From Leisingera aquaemixtae (GTDB taxonomy: Bacteria; Pseudomonadota; Alphaproteobacteria; Rhodobacterales; Rhodobacteraceae), in contig NZ_CYSR01000032.1 in assembly GCF_001458395.1 (NCBI RefSeq), positions 1 to 64,000 on the forward strand: 64,000 nt of DNA, read 5' to 3'. Numbering within the stretch: the first letter of the stretch is position 1; every line of letters begins with the position of its first letter. The notes beneath the pieces are model-generated. The model was not told the DNA's origin. It did no database searches and was given only the letters and a program-made list of their open reading frames with translations. Positions 35,485 through 43,869 of the stretch are shown here, piece by piece. A program made the position numbers and the translations under genes.

Positions 35485-35852
35485 CCCCGGCCGCCGCATT
35501 CCCCCCCGCGCTTCATCCCGAGGCGCAAGGCCTGGCCCGCACCTCCCCCCCTCCCCGTGCCGCCCGGCCACCTGCAGCCCCCGGCGTCCCTCCTCTCCTC
35601 CCCCCCTGATGAGGACGGACGCCGGGGCCCGCGCTCTCTCACATCCCGCACAATCCGCGCCCTGCCGGAAATAGGTCCGGTCCGGACCAAATGTTTCGCG
35701 CGCGAAACATTTGGTCAATCATGCTGACCTTTTTTGGAGAGATGTAAGCTCCGCCTTTGCCCGCAAAGGCGGAGGCCTTCGGCCTGGGAGTACAGCCTGT
35801 GAGTATTTGGGGAAAGATGAAGGGTGCGCCCGCGGGGGGCGCCTGTTGCGTC
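35485..35852. other. Gap before repA with partition-type palindrome
   Basis: About 370 bp of GC-rich DNA with no supported gene. It contains the first extended palindrome (35665-35730). The repA gene ends at 35853 on the minus strand. Confidence 0.55.
35665..35730 (+). repeat. Palindromic parS-like site 1, left arm of 66-bp inverted repeat
   Basis: The core at 35685-35716 is GACCAAATGTTTCGCG followed directly by its exact reverse complement, a 32-bp perfect palindrome. Its flanks, CCGGAAATAGGTCCGGTCCG on the left and AATCATGCTGACCT on the right, recur in reverse orientation at site 2 with one mismatch each. This resembles the perfect palindromes that serve as centromere sites near parAB on roseobacter plasmids. 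Confidence 0.8.
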
Positions 35853-36860
35853 TTATTCCGCGGCGCGTTTGCGGACCCAGCCCAGAAACGCCGCATCGGG
35901 CATCCTGAGCCGCGGGCTGCCGGTGCGCACCCACATGGCGCGCCACTCCGCCTCCAGCGCATAGGCATCGGCGCCGGGGATCAGCGCGCGCGCCTCCTCC
36001 AGCGTTGCGGGCTTCAGGCTGGGCGCGTTCAGCACCGCCTCGGTCACCGCGGCCTTCTGGCTGAACCGGATCACATCGCCCTCCAGCTCCTCCAGCGCGT
36101 AATCGGGCAAGGGCTGCGCGTCGATCATGTCGCGGATCATCTTGCGGAACACCCGGCGCGGGCTGGCCGAGCCGGATTTTTTCAAGAGGGTCTCGACCGA
36201 GACCTGCCAGCTGTTCTGCCGCCCGCAATGCTTGCGCGCCAGCTCATAGATCCGCCGCTCCAAGGGTTTCCTCAGCCGGAAGTAATCGCGGCTGAGCGTC
36301 AGCACCGATTTCGACAAGACCGCCCGGTAGAGCCAGTCCGACAGCGTCACCGCCACGCTGACCATCTTGCCGCCGCGGGCCTTGCGCACGATCTCCCATT
36401 TCTCAATGAGGCCGAAGCCGGTGGTCACCTCCTGGCCGCCGGTCACGATATTGGTGGTGATGCGGGTGCCCGCCAGCCGCTCGAACGCCTCGCGCAAACG
36501 CCGGTAGGCATCGCCGGAGGTTTCGCGGTTGCAGGCCACCAGCAGGTCATGCGCCTTCAGGTGCAGGGTGCGGCTCACCTGGCGGCCGGCATTCAGCGCC
36601 GCCATCAGCTGGCTGATGCAGAAGATCAGGATGTCCTTGTCGTGGATCGTCGCCAGCCCCTTGACCGAGGGGGTCACGGTGATCTCGGCGCCGTTGTGCT
36701 GGTAGCTCAGGATGCGCCGGTCCGGCCGGGTGCCCAAGCTGAACAGCGGATGCTCCATCGACGCCAGGTCGTTCTTGGGGATCGCCCCGAAGATATCGCA
36801 GAGGAAGAAATCCCCCTGCCCTTCTGGCGGAATCGCTCCCGCCGTCAGCTCTGCTGCCAT
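35853..36860 (-). CDS. repA: Plasmid replication initiator, RepA type
   Basis: A 335-residue initiator of the replication initiator protein A family. It has FFLCDIFGAIPKNDLASMEH, MEHPLFSLGTRPDRRILSY, IHDKDILIFCISQLMAAL and CNRETSGDAYRRLREAFERL. The winged-helix part includes LSRDYFRLRKPLERRIYELA and WQVSVETLLKKSGSASPRRV. These are diagnostic of the RepA initiators of alphaproteobacterial plasmids. It would bind the iterons just upstream of its own start and open the origin. It is transcribed away from parAB. AGGCAG precedes the ATG, and the copy-control mechanism is not visible beyond the iterons. Confidence 0.92.
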   Translation of the reverse strand: MAAELTAGAIPPEGQGDFFLCDIFGAIPKNDLASMEHPLFSLGTRPDRRILSYQHNGAEITVTPSVKGLATIHDKDILIFCISQLMAALNAGRQVSRTLHLKAHDLLVACNRETSGDAYRRLREAFERLAGTRITTNIVTGGQEVTTGFGLIEKWEIVRKARGGKMVSVAVTLSDWLYRAVLSKSVLTLSRDYFRLRKPLERRIYELARKHCGRQNSWQVSVETLLKKSGSASPRRVFRKMIRDMIDAQPLPDYALEELEGDVIRFSQKAAVTEAVLNAPSLKPATLEEARALIPGADAYALEAEWRAMWVRTGSPRLRMPDAAFLGWVRKRAAE

Positions 36861-36955
36861 CTGCCTGTCCGCCGTCTGCTCTGCCGCCCGCCGGGATCTG
36901 CTGCCCCTGTTTGGCGACTCGTTTTATCGTGGTTTTGATTACGCCCACCCTAGGG

Positions 36956-36964
36956 TTATCCACA
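36956..36964 (+). promoter_or_regulatory. DnaA box
   Basis: TTATCCACA, a perfect match to the DnaA consensus, 12 bp before the first iteron and inside the repA-parA gap. Confidence 0.8.
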
Positions 36965-36975
36965 TGTCCCGGCAA

Positions 36976-37040
36976 CGGGGGTTCGGAATCGTTTCGTCGG
37001 GGGTTTGGAGTCATTTGATCGGGGTTTCAGAGTCACTGCC
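36976..37040 (+). repeat. Iterons of the replication origin
   Basis: Three direct repeats with a 22-bp period begin at 36976, 36998 and 37020. The first two agree with CGGGGGTTYGGARTCRTTT; the third is one base shorter and more diverged (CGGGGTTTCAGAGTCACTG). They are likely RepA binding sites. Confidence 0.8.
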
Positions 37041-37345
37041 CGCGGAAAATCCGCCCCGATCGCCAATGAAAAAAGGGCTTTGCGTGCGCCCCCTTCCGCC
37101 TGTAACTAATAAATAACTCATTTATAACAGAGCAGATTTTTTTGAACGCTCTGAAACACCCCCGCTCTCCCCTGCCGCAACTGCCGGATTTGCTTAGAAA
37201 AACCAGGGGGATGCGCATTTTGCTTCCATGTGCGGCGTTTTTGCGTATTCTGTTCAAAAGGCAGCACATCAGGCTGCGGAGCAGCAGAACAGCAGCCTTC
37301 CACACGGGCAGGGCCGCAACGGCCCAAGGACAGCAGGCAGACCTC

Positions 37346-38746
37346 ATGGCGCGAGATATCCACAAGGCAGGCAGCAGCCTTCCCCCCTATTTCAGCATCG
37401 ACCCCGACGCCGCTTTGGCCGAGCTTGATGCCCCCACCGGCACCGCGGGCTTTGCCGGGATCGCCGCCGCCTGCGCCGCGGGCCGGACCGATCTGGCCAG
37501 CCGCGGCATGAACGAGGAAGGCAAGAAGGAGCTGCGCCTGTTCTCCACCTGGGAGATCACCCGCTACCTGATCCCGGTCGCCCAGGCCCATTTCCGCCGG
37601 GTGCTGAAGGCCAACCCCGATCTGCCGCAGGGCCGCAGCGAGACCGAAGGCGGCGCCAAGTGGTTCACGCTGGAGGAGGTGCTGCGGCTGCGCGCCTTCT
37701 TCGCGGCGCAAGGCTCCAAGGCCAAGGACTACCAGCCCTACCGCCCCGAAGGCCTGCCCGCCAAGATGGTCGCCGTCGCCAACTTCAAGGGCGGCGTCGG
37801 CAAGACCTCTACCGCGGCGCATCTGGCGATGTCGGCAGCGCTGGACGGCTACAAGGTGCTGGTGATCGATCTCGACAGCCAGGGCTCGATGACCTCGATC
37901 TTCGGCGGCAAGGTGGAGGATGAATGGCAGACCGCCTTCCCGCTCCTGGCGCGCCACTACGGCGAGCACCTGCGGCTGGAGAACCAGCGCCGGCTCGACC
38001 GCGGCGACGCCCCGCAGCCGCTGGACGAGGCGCTGGATGCGGCGATGGAGATGACCGCGCAGGACGTCATTCAGAACACCCACTGGCCCAACATCGACCT
38101 CATCGGCGCGCAGCTGAACCTGTACTGGGCGGAATTCCAGATCCCGGTCTGGCGGATGGCGGCGCGGTCCTGGAAGCTGTGGGATGCGCTCACCGAACGG
38201 CTGGAGGCGGACGGGGTGCTGGACCAGTACGACGTGATCTTCATCGACACGCCGCCCGCCCTTGGCTACCTCACCATCAACGGGCTGTCTGCGGCCGACA
38301 TCCTGCTGGTGCCGATGGGCGCGTCCTTCCTGGAGTTCGATTCGACGGGGCGCTTCTTCGATATGCTGCATTCCACCTTCGCCTCGATCGAGGAGGGCGA
38401 GAACCTCGCCGCCCGCGCCCTGGGCCGCCCCGGGCTGGCGTTTGAATGGGATGCGGTGCGCACCGTGATCACCCGCTATGACAGCGCCCAGCAGGGCGAG
38501 CTGGCGGCGCTGATGCAGGCCTATATGGGCCGGGTGCTCTCCCCCCACAAACAGGATTTCACTGCGCTGATCGGCCAGGCCGGCGAGCAGGTGAGCGGCA
38601 TCTACGAGGCCGACTACCGCGATTTCAACCGCGAGACCTATGCCCGCGGGCGGGAGACCTTCGACGAGACCTATGCCGCCTTCAAGAAGCTCCTGATCGG
38701 GGTCTGGCGGCGCGAGGCGTTGCAGGAGCAGCGCGCGGCCGAATAA
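37346..38746 (+). CDS. parA: Plasmid partition ATPase ParA
   Basis: A 466-residue ParA of the large type Ia class. The N-terminal part has a helix-turn-helix-like segment (FSTWEITRYLIPVAQAHF, KWFTLEEVLRLRAFF). The ATPase domain has the deviant Walker A NFKGGVGKTSTAAHLA near residue 148, DLDSQGSMTSIFGG, and Walker B DVIFIDTPPALGYL. It would form dynamic filaments or gradients that move ParB-parS complexes and may repress its own promoter. The ATG at 37346 is preferred because upstream codons run through the origin region and are basic, unlike the family. ParB follows 81 bp downstream. Confidence 0.93.
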   Translation: MARDIHKAGSSLPPYFSIDPDAALAELDAPTGTAGFAGIAAACAAGRTDLASRGMNEEGKKELRLFSTWEITRYLIPVAQAHFRRVLKANPDLPQGRSETEGGAKWFTLEEVLRLRAFFAAQGSKAKDYQPYRPEGLPAKMVAVANFKGGVGKTSTAAHLAMSAALDGYKVLVIDLDSQGSMTSIFGGKVEDEWQTAFPLLARHYGEHLRLENQRRLDRGDAPQPLDEALDAAMEMTAQDVIQNTHWPNIDLIGAQLNLYWAEFQIPVWRMAARSWKLWDALTERLEADGVLDQYDVIFIDTPPALGYLTINGLSAADILLVPMGASFLEFDSTGRFFDMLHSTFASIEEGENLAARALGRPGLAFEWDAVRTVITRYDSAQQGELAALMQAYMGRVLSPHKQDFTALIGQAGEQVSGIYEADYRDFNRETYARGRETFDETYAAFKKLLIGVWRREALQEQRAAE

Positions 38747-38827
38747 GGCCCCGGCAAGACATTTGGGGCAGGATGCGGCCCCGACCAAGAGAGACGCATC
38801 CTGCAACTGAGGCACGAAGGACAGGAC

Positions 38828-39997
38828 ATGGCAAAACGCAAACGGCTTTCCCCGGCACAGGCCGGTTACCTGACGGCGGCGCCCGCGGCCAAACCGGCGC
38901 TTGGCGGCCCGTCCAGTGTGGGGGCTGCGCCGATTGCCCAGGTGGCGTCCGATGCCTCTGCCCAGGCGGCGCTGCAGGAATTGTCCGGCGTGCTGGAAAC
39001 CGCCCGCGCCAGGGGGCTGATGATCGAAGAACTGCCGCTGGCGCAGATCGACGAGAACCACCTGGTGCGCGACCGCATCGAACAGGACGAGGAAGAGCTG
39101 CAGTCGCTGATCGCCTCGATCCGCGCCCGCGGCCAGCAGAGCCCGGCCGAAGTGGTGCCGCTGGAGGACAGCTTCGGCGGCCGCACCCATGGCCTCATTT
39201 CCGGCTGGCGCCGCCTGACCGCGCTGAAGCGGCTCTACGCCGAGACTTCAGACCCGAAATTTGCCACCCTCAAGGCGCTGGTGATCAAGCCGGACAGCGC
39301 CGAAGACTCTTATGTGGCGATGGTCGAGGAAAACGAGATCCGGGTGAACCTCTCCCATTACGAGCGCGCCCGGATCGCGGTGCGGGCGTATAAGGAAGGC
39401 GTCTTCACCCGCCGCAAATACGCGCTGCAGGCGCTGTTCGGCAACGCCACCCGCGCCAAGCGCTCCAAGATCGGCAGCTTCGTCACCCTGGTCGAGGCGC
39501 TGGATGCGGTGCTGGTCTACCCCACCGCGATCAGCGAGAAGCTGGGCCTGGCCCTGGTGCGCGAGATCGAGGCGGATGAGGGCTTTGCGGAGCGTGCGAA
39601 ACAGGCGCTGCAGGCCGCCGACCGCTCCAGCCCGGAGGCAGAGCTGGAGGTGCTGACCCGTCTGGTGGAGGCGCCAGCGGAGAAAACGCCCAGGTTAGAG
39701 CCTGATCTCCCCCCTGCCCCGCCGTCCCTGGAACAACTGGCGGCACAGGCCAAGGAGCGGAATGCAGGCCGGGATGCGGACCAGCCCCTGCCCCCGGTGG
39801 CGCCGCTGGTCAAGGGCCCGCGGGTGCGCGGCGCCGGGGACTGGGACGCGGCGATGCCCGGCGAGCGGATCGTTCTGAACGCGCCCCGCGGTGTGCGGCT
39901 GACCTATACGCCCAGCGAAAAGAAGATCGAAATCAGCGGCGAGGCTGTTGACGCCAGCCTCGCCAAGACGCTGGAGGCCTGGCTGAAAAAGCTCTGA
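38828..39997 (+). CDS. parB: Plasmid partition protein ParB
   Basis: A 389-residue centromere-binding protein. The CTP-binding ParB/Srx domain covers about residues 65-165 (LPLAQIDENHLVRDRIEQDE, IRARGQQSPAEVVPLED, GLISGWRRLTALKRLY, MVEENEIRVNLSHYERARIA). The helix-turn-helix region follows (RRKYALQALFGNATRAKRSK, IGSFVTLVEALDAVL). A Pro-rich linker precedes a C-terminal dimer-like part. It is co-transcribed with parA and would bind the palindromes at 35.7, 40.1 and 41.7 kb. That assignment is inference. Confidence 0.93.
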   Translation: MAKRKRLSPAQAGYLTAAPAAKPALGGPSSVGAAPIAQVASDASAQAALQELSGVLETARARGLMIEELPLAQIDENHLVRDRIEQDEEELQSLIASIRARGQQSPAEVVPLEDSFGGRTHGLISGWRRLTALKRLYAETSDPKFATLKALVIKPDSAEDSYVAMVEENEIRVNLSHYERARIAVRAYKEGVFTRRKYALQALFGNATRAKRSKIGSFVTLVEALDAVLVYPTAISEKLGLALVREIEADEGFAERAKQALQAADRSSPEAELEVLTRLVEAPAEKTPRLEPDLPPAPPSLEQLAAQAKERNAGRDADQPLPPVAPLVKGPRVRGAGDWDAAMPGERIVLNAPRGVRLTYTPSEKKIEISGEAVDASLAKTLEAWLKKL

Positions 39998-40045
39998 TCA
40001 GAGCCTGCCGCCTTTCATCTTTCCCCAAATACTCCCGCCGGAGGC

Positions 40046-40075
40046 AAAGGGCTTTTCCCCGGAAAAGCCCTTTTT
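40046..40075 (+). terminator. Rho-independent terminator of parAB
   Basis: AAAGGGCTTTTCC pairs with GGAAAAGCCCTTT around CC, a 13-bp stem followed by a T-tract. It lies 49 bp past the parB stop. Confidence 0.85.
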
Positions 40076-40111
40076 AGTGCCTGATATCTGCCTCCGCGGG
40101 AGAGTCTGATT

Positions 40112-40177
40112 AGGTCAGTATGATTGACCAAATGTTTCGCGCGCGAAACATTTGGTCCGAACCGGACCTATTTCCGG
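40112..40177 (-). repeat. Palindromic parS-like site 2, right arm of 66-bp inverted repeat
   Basis: The same 32-bp palindromic core as site 1 lies at 40126-40157. The full 66-bp element is the reverse complement of 35665-35730 with two mismatches, so the repA-parA-parB cassette is bracketed by inverted copies. Site 2 lies between the parAB terminator and the ugd stop codon. Confidence 0.85.
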
Positions 40178-40185
40178 GCGGCCGC

Positions 40186-41496
40186 TCAGGCGCCCCGCCC
40201 CACCGCCACATAGGTCCGGAAGCCGGCCCGTTTGGCGGTTTTGGGCGAGTAGATGTTGCGCAGGTCCGCCATCCGCGGCACCTCCATCCCGCGCGCCAGT
40301 TTCTTCAGGTCCAGGGCGCGGAACTCGTTCCATTCCGTCAGCAGCACCACCAGGTCGGCGTTCTGCGCCGCCTCGTAAGGGTCCTCCATCCAGGCGACCC
40401 CGGGCAACAGCGCCTCGCCCTCGGCCTGCCCCTGCGGGTCCACCACCCGCACCCGGGCGCCGCCGCCGACCAGCGCCGGCACGATGGTCAGGCTGGGTGC
40501 TTCGCGCATGTCATCGGTGTTGGGCTTGAAGGTGACGCCCAGCACCGCGACGGTCTTGCCGTTGAACGATCCCTCGCAGGCATCGCGCAGCTTCTCCACC
40601 ATCCGGTGCTTCACCTCGTCATTCACGCGCATCACGGTCTCGGTGATGCGCAAGGGGAAGGCATGGTCCTGGCCGATCCGCGCCAGCGCCGCGGTGTCCT
40701 TGGGGAAGCACGACCCGCCGTAGCCGGGGCCTGCGTGCAGGAACTTGTTGCCGATCCGCCCGTCAAAGCCGATGCCGCGGGCGACCTCCTTGACGTCCGC
40801 GCCGACCCGCTCGCACAGACCCGCGATTTCATTGATGAAGGTGATCTTGGCGGCCAGAAACGCATTGGCCGCGTATTTGATCAGCTCGGCCGATTCCAGG
40901 TCGGTGGTCAGGATCGGGAAGTCGCGCAGGTAAAGCGGGCGGTAGATCTCCGCCATCACCTCCGCCGCGCGCTCGTTCTGCACGCCGACCACCACCCGGT
41001 CGGGTTTCATGAAATCCTCGATCGCGGCGCCTTCGCGCAGGAATTCCGGGTTGGAGGCGACGTCGAAGTCTGCCTGCGGATTGGCCCTGGCGATCACCTG
41101 CTGCACCTGCCGGTTGGTGCCCACCGGCACGGTGGATTTGGTCACCACCACCGCGTAGTCCGTCAGCGCTGCGGCGATCTCCTCCGCCGCGGCCATCACA
41201 TAGGTGAGGTCGGCATGGCCGTCGCCGCGCCGGGTCGGGGTGCCGACGGCGATGAACACCGCCTCCGCCCCGTCCACCGCCGCCGCCAGATCACCGGTAA
41301 AGCTGAGGCGGCCCGCCTTCACGTTCTTTTCCATCAGCTGATCGAGGCCCGGCTCGTAGATCGGCACCTCCCCCGCCTGCAGCCGGGCGATCTTGCGCGC
41401 GTCCTTGTCGACGCAGACCACGTCATGGCCGAAATCCGAAAAACAGACGCCGGACACCAGACCGACATAGCCGGTGCCAATCATCGCAATGCGCAT
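40186..41496 (-). CDS. ugd: UDP-glucose 6-dehydrogenase
   Basis: A 436-residue enzyme oxidising UDP-glucose to UDP-glucuronate. It starts MRIAMIGTGYVGLVSGVCFS, the NAD-binding motif. It continues with VFIAVGTPTRRGDGHADLTY, STVPVGTNRQV, NPEFLREGAAIEDFM and the catalytic Cys in GPGYGGSCFPKD. The UDP-binding end has LGVTFKPNTDDMREAPS. The ATG at 41496 has AAGGG eight bases upstream; longer frames run into the palindrome and are rejected. Glucuronate would give the capsule negative charge. It is transcribed toward parB. Confidence 0.97.
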   Translation of the reverse strand: MRIAMIGTGYVGLVSGVCFSDFGHDVVCVDKDARKIARLQAGEVPIYEPGLDQLMEKNVKAGRLSFTGDLAAAVDGAEAVFIAVGTPTRRGDGHADLTYVMAAAEEIAAALTDYAVVVTKSTVPVGTNRQVQQVIARANPQADFDVASNPEFLREGAAIEDFMKPDRVVVGVQNERAAEVMAEIYRPLYLRDFPILTTDLESAELIKYAANAFLAAKITFINEIAGLCERVGADVKEVARGIGFDGRIGNKFLHAGPGYGGSCFPKDTAALARIGQDHAFPLRITETVMRVNDEVKHRMVEKLRDACEGSFNGKTVAVLGVTFKPNTDDMREAPSLTIVPALVGGGARVRVVDPQGQAEGEALLPGVAWMEDPYEAAQNADLVVLLTEWNEFRALDLKKLARGMEVPRMADLRNIYSPKTAKRAGFRTYVAVGRGA

Positions 41497-41828
41497 GGAA
41501 TACCCTTTTCTCAATCCCCGGTGCGGCGGCTTGGCTGCCGCCATTGTCTTGAGACTAGAAGGATATACGCCGCCGGACAGGGCGGGAACCGGTTTTTTGC
41601 GCCCGCCCGGCCCGGGGCGCAGCTGCGGGAGAAGATAGGTCCGCTTCGGACCAAATGTTTCGCGCGCGAAACATTTGGTCCGAAGCGGACCTAAATAGCG
41701 CGGCGCGGCCCGCCCGGCCAGGCGCCGCCGCACCGGGCGCAAAGGGTTTGACAGCGCCGGCGATTTATGTGCTTTCGGGGCCGCAGCAGACGACAGGGCC
41801 AGGCCCGCAAGCAGACAGGAGCACCCCG
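41497..41828. other. Divergent region between ugd and a glycosyltransferase with palindrome 3
   Basis: A 332-bp intergenic interval containing the 58-bp palindrome at 41636-41693. An exact TTGACA hexamer follows at 41748-41753, without a convincing -10 partner. No gene is seen here. Confidence 0.5.
41636..41693. repeat. 58-bp perfect palindrome, parS-like site 3
   Basis: The 32-bp core (41649-41680) is identical to sites 1 and 2. Here the 13-bp arm TAGGTCCGCTTCG is present on both sides, so the perfect palindrome extends to 58 bp. The arm resembles the TAGGTCCGG flank of sites 1 and 2. It sits 1.5 kb from site 2 in the ugd-glycosyltransferase gap. Confidence 0.9.
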
Positions 41829-42908
41829 GTGAGCACAGCAGAGGCGCGCAGCACAGACATTCCGGCAGCGGCCCCGGCCAGGGCAGCGGCCGGGCGGCTG
41901 GTGGCGGTGGTGGTGACCCACAACCGGCTGGACAAGCTGAAGGCGACGCTGGCGCGGCTGCTGGAGAGCCCGGAGACGGAGCTGGCGGCGGTGGTGGTGG
42001 CCGACAATGCCTCCTCGGACGGAACCGGCGCATGGCTGGCGGCGCAGGACGACCCCAGGCTGGACATTTGCAGCAGCGCCACCAACCGCGGCGGCGCCGG
42101 CGGCTTCGAGATGGGGATGCGCCGGGCGATGGAGCATCACGCCCCCGATTGGCTGGCGGTGATGGATGACGACGGGCGGCCCGCCCCCGGCGGGCTGGCG
42201 GCGTTTCACGCGCTGGCGATGCACCGCCAGCCGGCAGCTGCGGCAGAGGGGGGCGGCTGGGACGCGGTGGCGGCGGCGGTCTATTTCCCGGACGGCCGCA
42301 TCTGCGAGATGAACCGCCCCTCGCGCAACCCGTTCTGGCACGGGCGCGAGTTCCTGCGCACCCTGTTCGGCGGCGGCCGCTCCGGCTTTCACGTGCAGCC
42401 CTCGGATTACGAGGGGGCGGGGATGCAGATCGACGTCACCTCTTTTGTGGGCTTCTTCATCTCGGCAGATGCGGTGCGGCGGATCGGCTATCCGGATCCG
42501 GAGCTGTTCATCTATGGCGATGACGGGCTTTACACGCTGGGGCTGACCAAATCGGGCGGCCGGATCGGCTTTGAGCCTTCGGTGCGCTTCGAGCATGACC
42601 TGTCGACCTTCCAGGCCGGGGGCGCGGATGCGCAAAAGGCGGAGGCGGCGCAGCGCGGCCGCTTCGTGCCGCTGTGGAAGGCCTATTACTACCACCGCAA
42701 CCTGCTGCTTCTGTACCGGATGGCGGCGGGCTGGCTGTTCTGGCCGGTGCTTCTGGTGATCGTGCCGAAGTGGCTGATGAAGCTGCGCCACCACCGCGGC
42801 GGCCGCCGCGCCTTTGCCCGGCTGATGGGCCATGCCCTGCGCGACGGGCTGCTGCGGCGCACCAGAGTGCCCCATGCCAGGGTGCTGGAGCTGGCAGGCG
42901 ACGGCTGA
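41829..42908 (+). CDS. Glycosyltransferase family 2, GlfT1-like
   Basis: A 359-residue GT-A enzyme. RLVAVVVTHNRLDKLKATLA and VVVADNASSDGTGAWL open the fold, followed by TNRGGAGGFEMGMRRA, the metal-binding MDDDGRPAPGG near residue 114, FIYGDDGLYTLGL and the likely base region RFEHDLSTF. Basic C-terminal helices may lie on the membrane. The NRGGAGGF and DDD layout is that of galactofuranosyl- and rhamnosyltransferases related to GlfT1. It lies next to an ABC exporter and a GlfT2-like gene, as in mycobacterial galactan loci. The GTG start at 41829 has AGGAG upstream; a longer frame would begin inside the palindrome. Confidence 0.82.
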   Translation: MSTAEARSTDIPAAAPARAAAGRLVAVVVTHNRLDKLKATLARLLESPETELAAVVVADNASSDGTGAWLAAQDDPRLDICSSATNRGGAGGFEMGMRRAMEHHAPDWLAVMDDDGRPAPGGLAAFHALAMHRQPAAAAEGGGWDAVAAAVYFPDGRICEMNRPSRNPFWHGREFLRTLFGGGRSGFHVQPSDYEGAGMQIDVTSFVGFFISADAVRRIGYPDPELFIYGDDGLYTLGLTKSGGRIGFEPSVRFEHDLSTFQAGGADAQKAEAAQRGRFVPLWKAYYYHRNLLLLYRMAAGWLFWPVLLVIVPKWLMKLRHHRGGRRAFARLMGHALRDGLLRRTRVPHARVLELAGDG

Positions 42909-42932
42909 GCCGGCGGCGGTCCCGCGCCGCGC

Positions 42933-43778
42933 TCAGCGGTTCAGGATCACCCGGTGGTAGCGGCCCATCAGCAGCAGCCCCAGCGCCAGCAGGGCCAGGC
43001 TGGTGAGCAGCACGTAGGTCACGCTGGCATAGGCGGCGGTATAAGTGGGGTAGAAGCCGGTGCGCATCAGCCCGGTGATATGCATCAGCGGGTTGTACCA
43101 CAGGATCTCCTGCGCCAGCGGCGGCAGGTCCTCATAGAGAAAGAGGACGCCGGAGGCGAGGAACAGCGGCCGGGTGATCACCGACCAGGCCACCTCCCAC
43201 AAGGGATAAAGCCCCATCAGCACGCAGTTCAGCGTGCCCACCCCAAGGCCCAGCACCATCGCCAGCGCCATCGCCAGCACCGCCGGCGGCAGGTCCAGCA
43301 CCGTGCGGCTGTCGATCACCATCAGCGTGCCGGAGAGCAGCAGCAGCGCCATCAGGCTGCCGGTCAGGCTGTTGAGGGCAAACCGCGCCAGAATCGCGTC
43401 CACCCAGGTCACCGCCGGGAACTGCAGCAGCGGCTTGGAGAAGTTCAGCGCCCGGGCGGTGGTATTGGCAATTGTGTTGTAGAGGTCGAACGCCAGATAG
43501 CCGGTGGCGTAAAACAACAGGAAGCTGGTGCCCAGCGACGGGCTGCGGATCACCAGCGAGAAGCCGAGGCTGAGGAACAGAATGGCCGCCAGCGGCTCAA
43601 GAATGGCCCAGAGATAGCCGCCGGGGGTGCGGCCGTAGCGGGTCGACATCTCGCGCAGCACCAGCGCCGCGATTGTGCGCAGGCTGGCAAAGCGGCGCGC
43701 GCGGGCGGCGGCGGGCGGCAGGGCGGGCATCTGGGCGGGAGGCAGGGCAGGGGCCGCTGCGGGCGGGGTGCTGGTCAT
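42933..43778 (-). CDS. kpsM: Capsule ABC transporter permease
   Basis: A 281-residue ABC-2 type permease. A Pro/Ala-rich N-tail is followed by LRTIAALVLREMSTRYGRTP, the conserved cytoplasmic segment of KpsM/Wzm. Six hydrophobic helices follow (LWAILEPLAAILFLSLGFSL through VLLTSLALLALGLLLMGRYH). YNPLMHITGLMRTGFYPTY is also typical. With KpsT it would flip a completed lipid-linked polysaccharide. The ATG at 43778 excludes a basic upstream extension. It is divergent from kpsE with only 91 bp between them, so expression is probably coordinated. Confidence 0.92.
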   Translation of the reverse strand: MTSTPPAAAPALPPAQMPALPPAAARARRFASLRTIAALVLREMSTRYGRTPGGYLWAILEPLAAILFLSLGFSLVIRSPSLGTSFLLFYATGYLAFDLYNTIANTTARALNFSKPLLQFPAVTWVDAILARFALNSLTGSLMALLLLSGTLMVIDSRTVLDLPPAVLAMALAMVLGLGVGTLNCVLMGLYPLWEVAWSVITRPLFLASGVLFLYEDLPPLAQEILWYNPLMHITGLMRTGFYPTYTAAYASVTYVLLTSLALLALGLLLMGRYHRVILNR

Positions 43779-43787
43779 GAATACCCA

Positions 43788-43816
43788 TTGTGAATATGCG
43801 CTGTGCAGGCGATAAT
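43788..43816 (+). promoter_or_regulatory. Putative sigma70 promoter of kpsE-kpsT
   Basis: TTGTGA (43788-43793) and GATAAT (43811-43816) are separated by 17 bp in the AT-rich 91-bp gap between kpsM and kpsE. The distance to the kpsE ATG is about 54 bp. Confidence 0.5.
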
Positions 43817-43869
43817 ATGAAAGAAAGACGAGGCAATTACAAACGGCTGCAGGCCGGGATAAGCAGATT

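Larger units (their letters stand above)
36861..37345. other. Probable replication origin between repA and parA
   Basis: A 485-bp gene-free interval between divergent repA and parA. It carries a perfect DnaA box (36956-36964), three iteron-like repeats (36976-37040) and an AT-rich tract near 37095-37140 that could be the unwinding element. The order DnaA box, iterons, AT-rich segment is that of an iteron-controlled theta origin. Confidence 0.75.

Noticed and set aside
35665-40177. Inverted repeats as insertion-sequence ends
   Set aside because: The enclosed genes are replication and partition genes, with no transposase and no target duplication seen; a third palindrome copy lies outside.
41655-41828. 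Upstream start of the GT2 gene inside the palindrome
   Set aside because: The GTG at 41829 has a proper AGGAG and starts close to the GT-A fold; the extra 58 residues are a translation of the palindrome and GC-rich leader.
40186-42033. Extended ugd frame reading through the 58-bp palindrome
   Set aside because: The added residues are Pro/Ser-rich and noncoding in style; the ATG at 41496 has a ribosome site and matches the family N-terminus.
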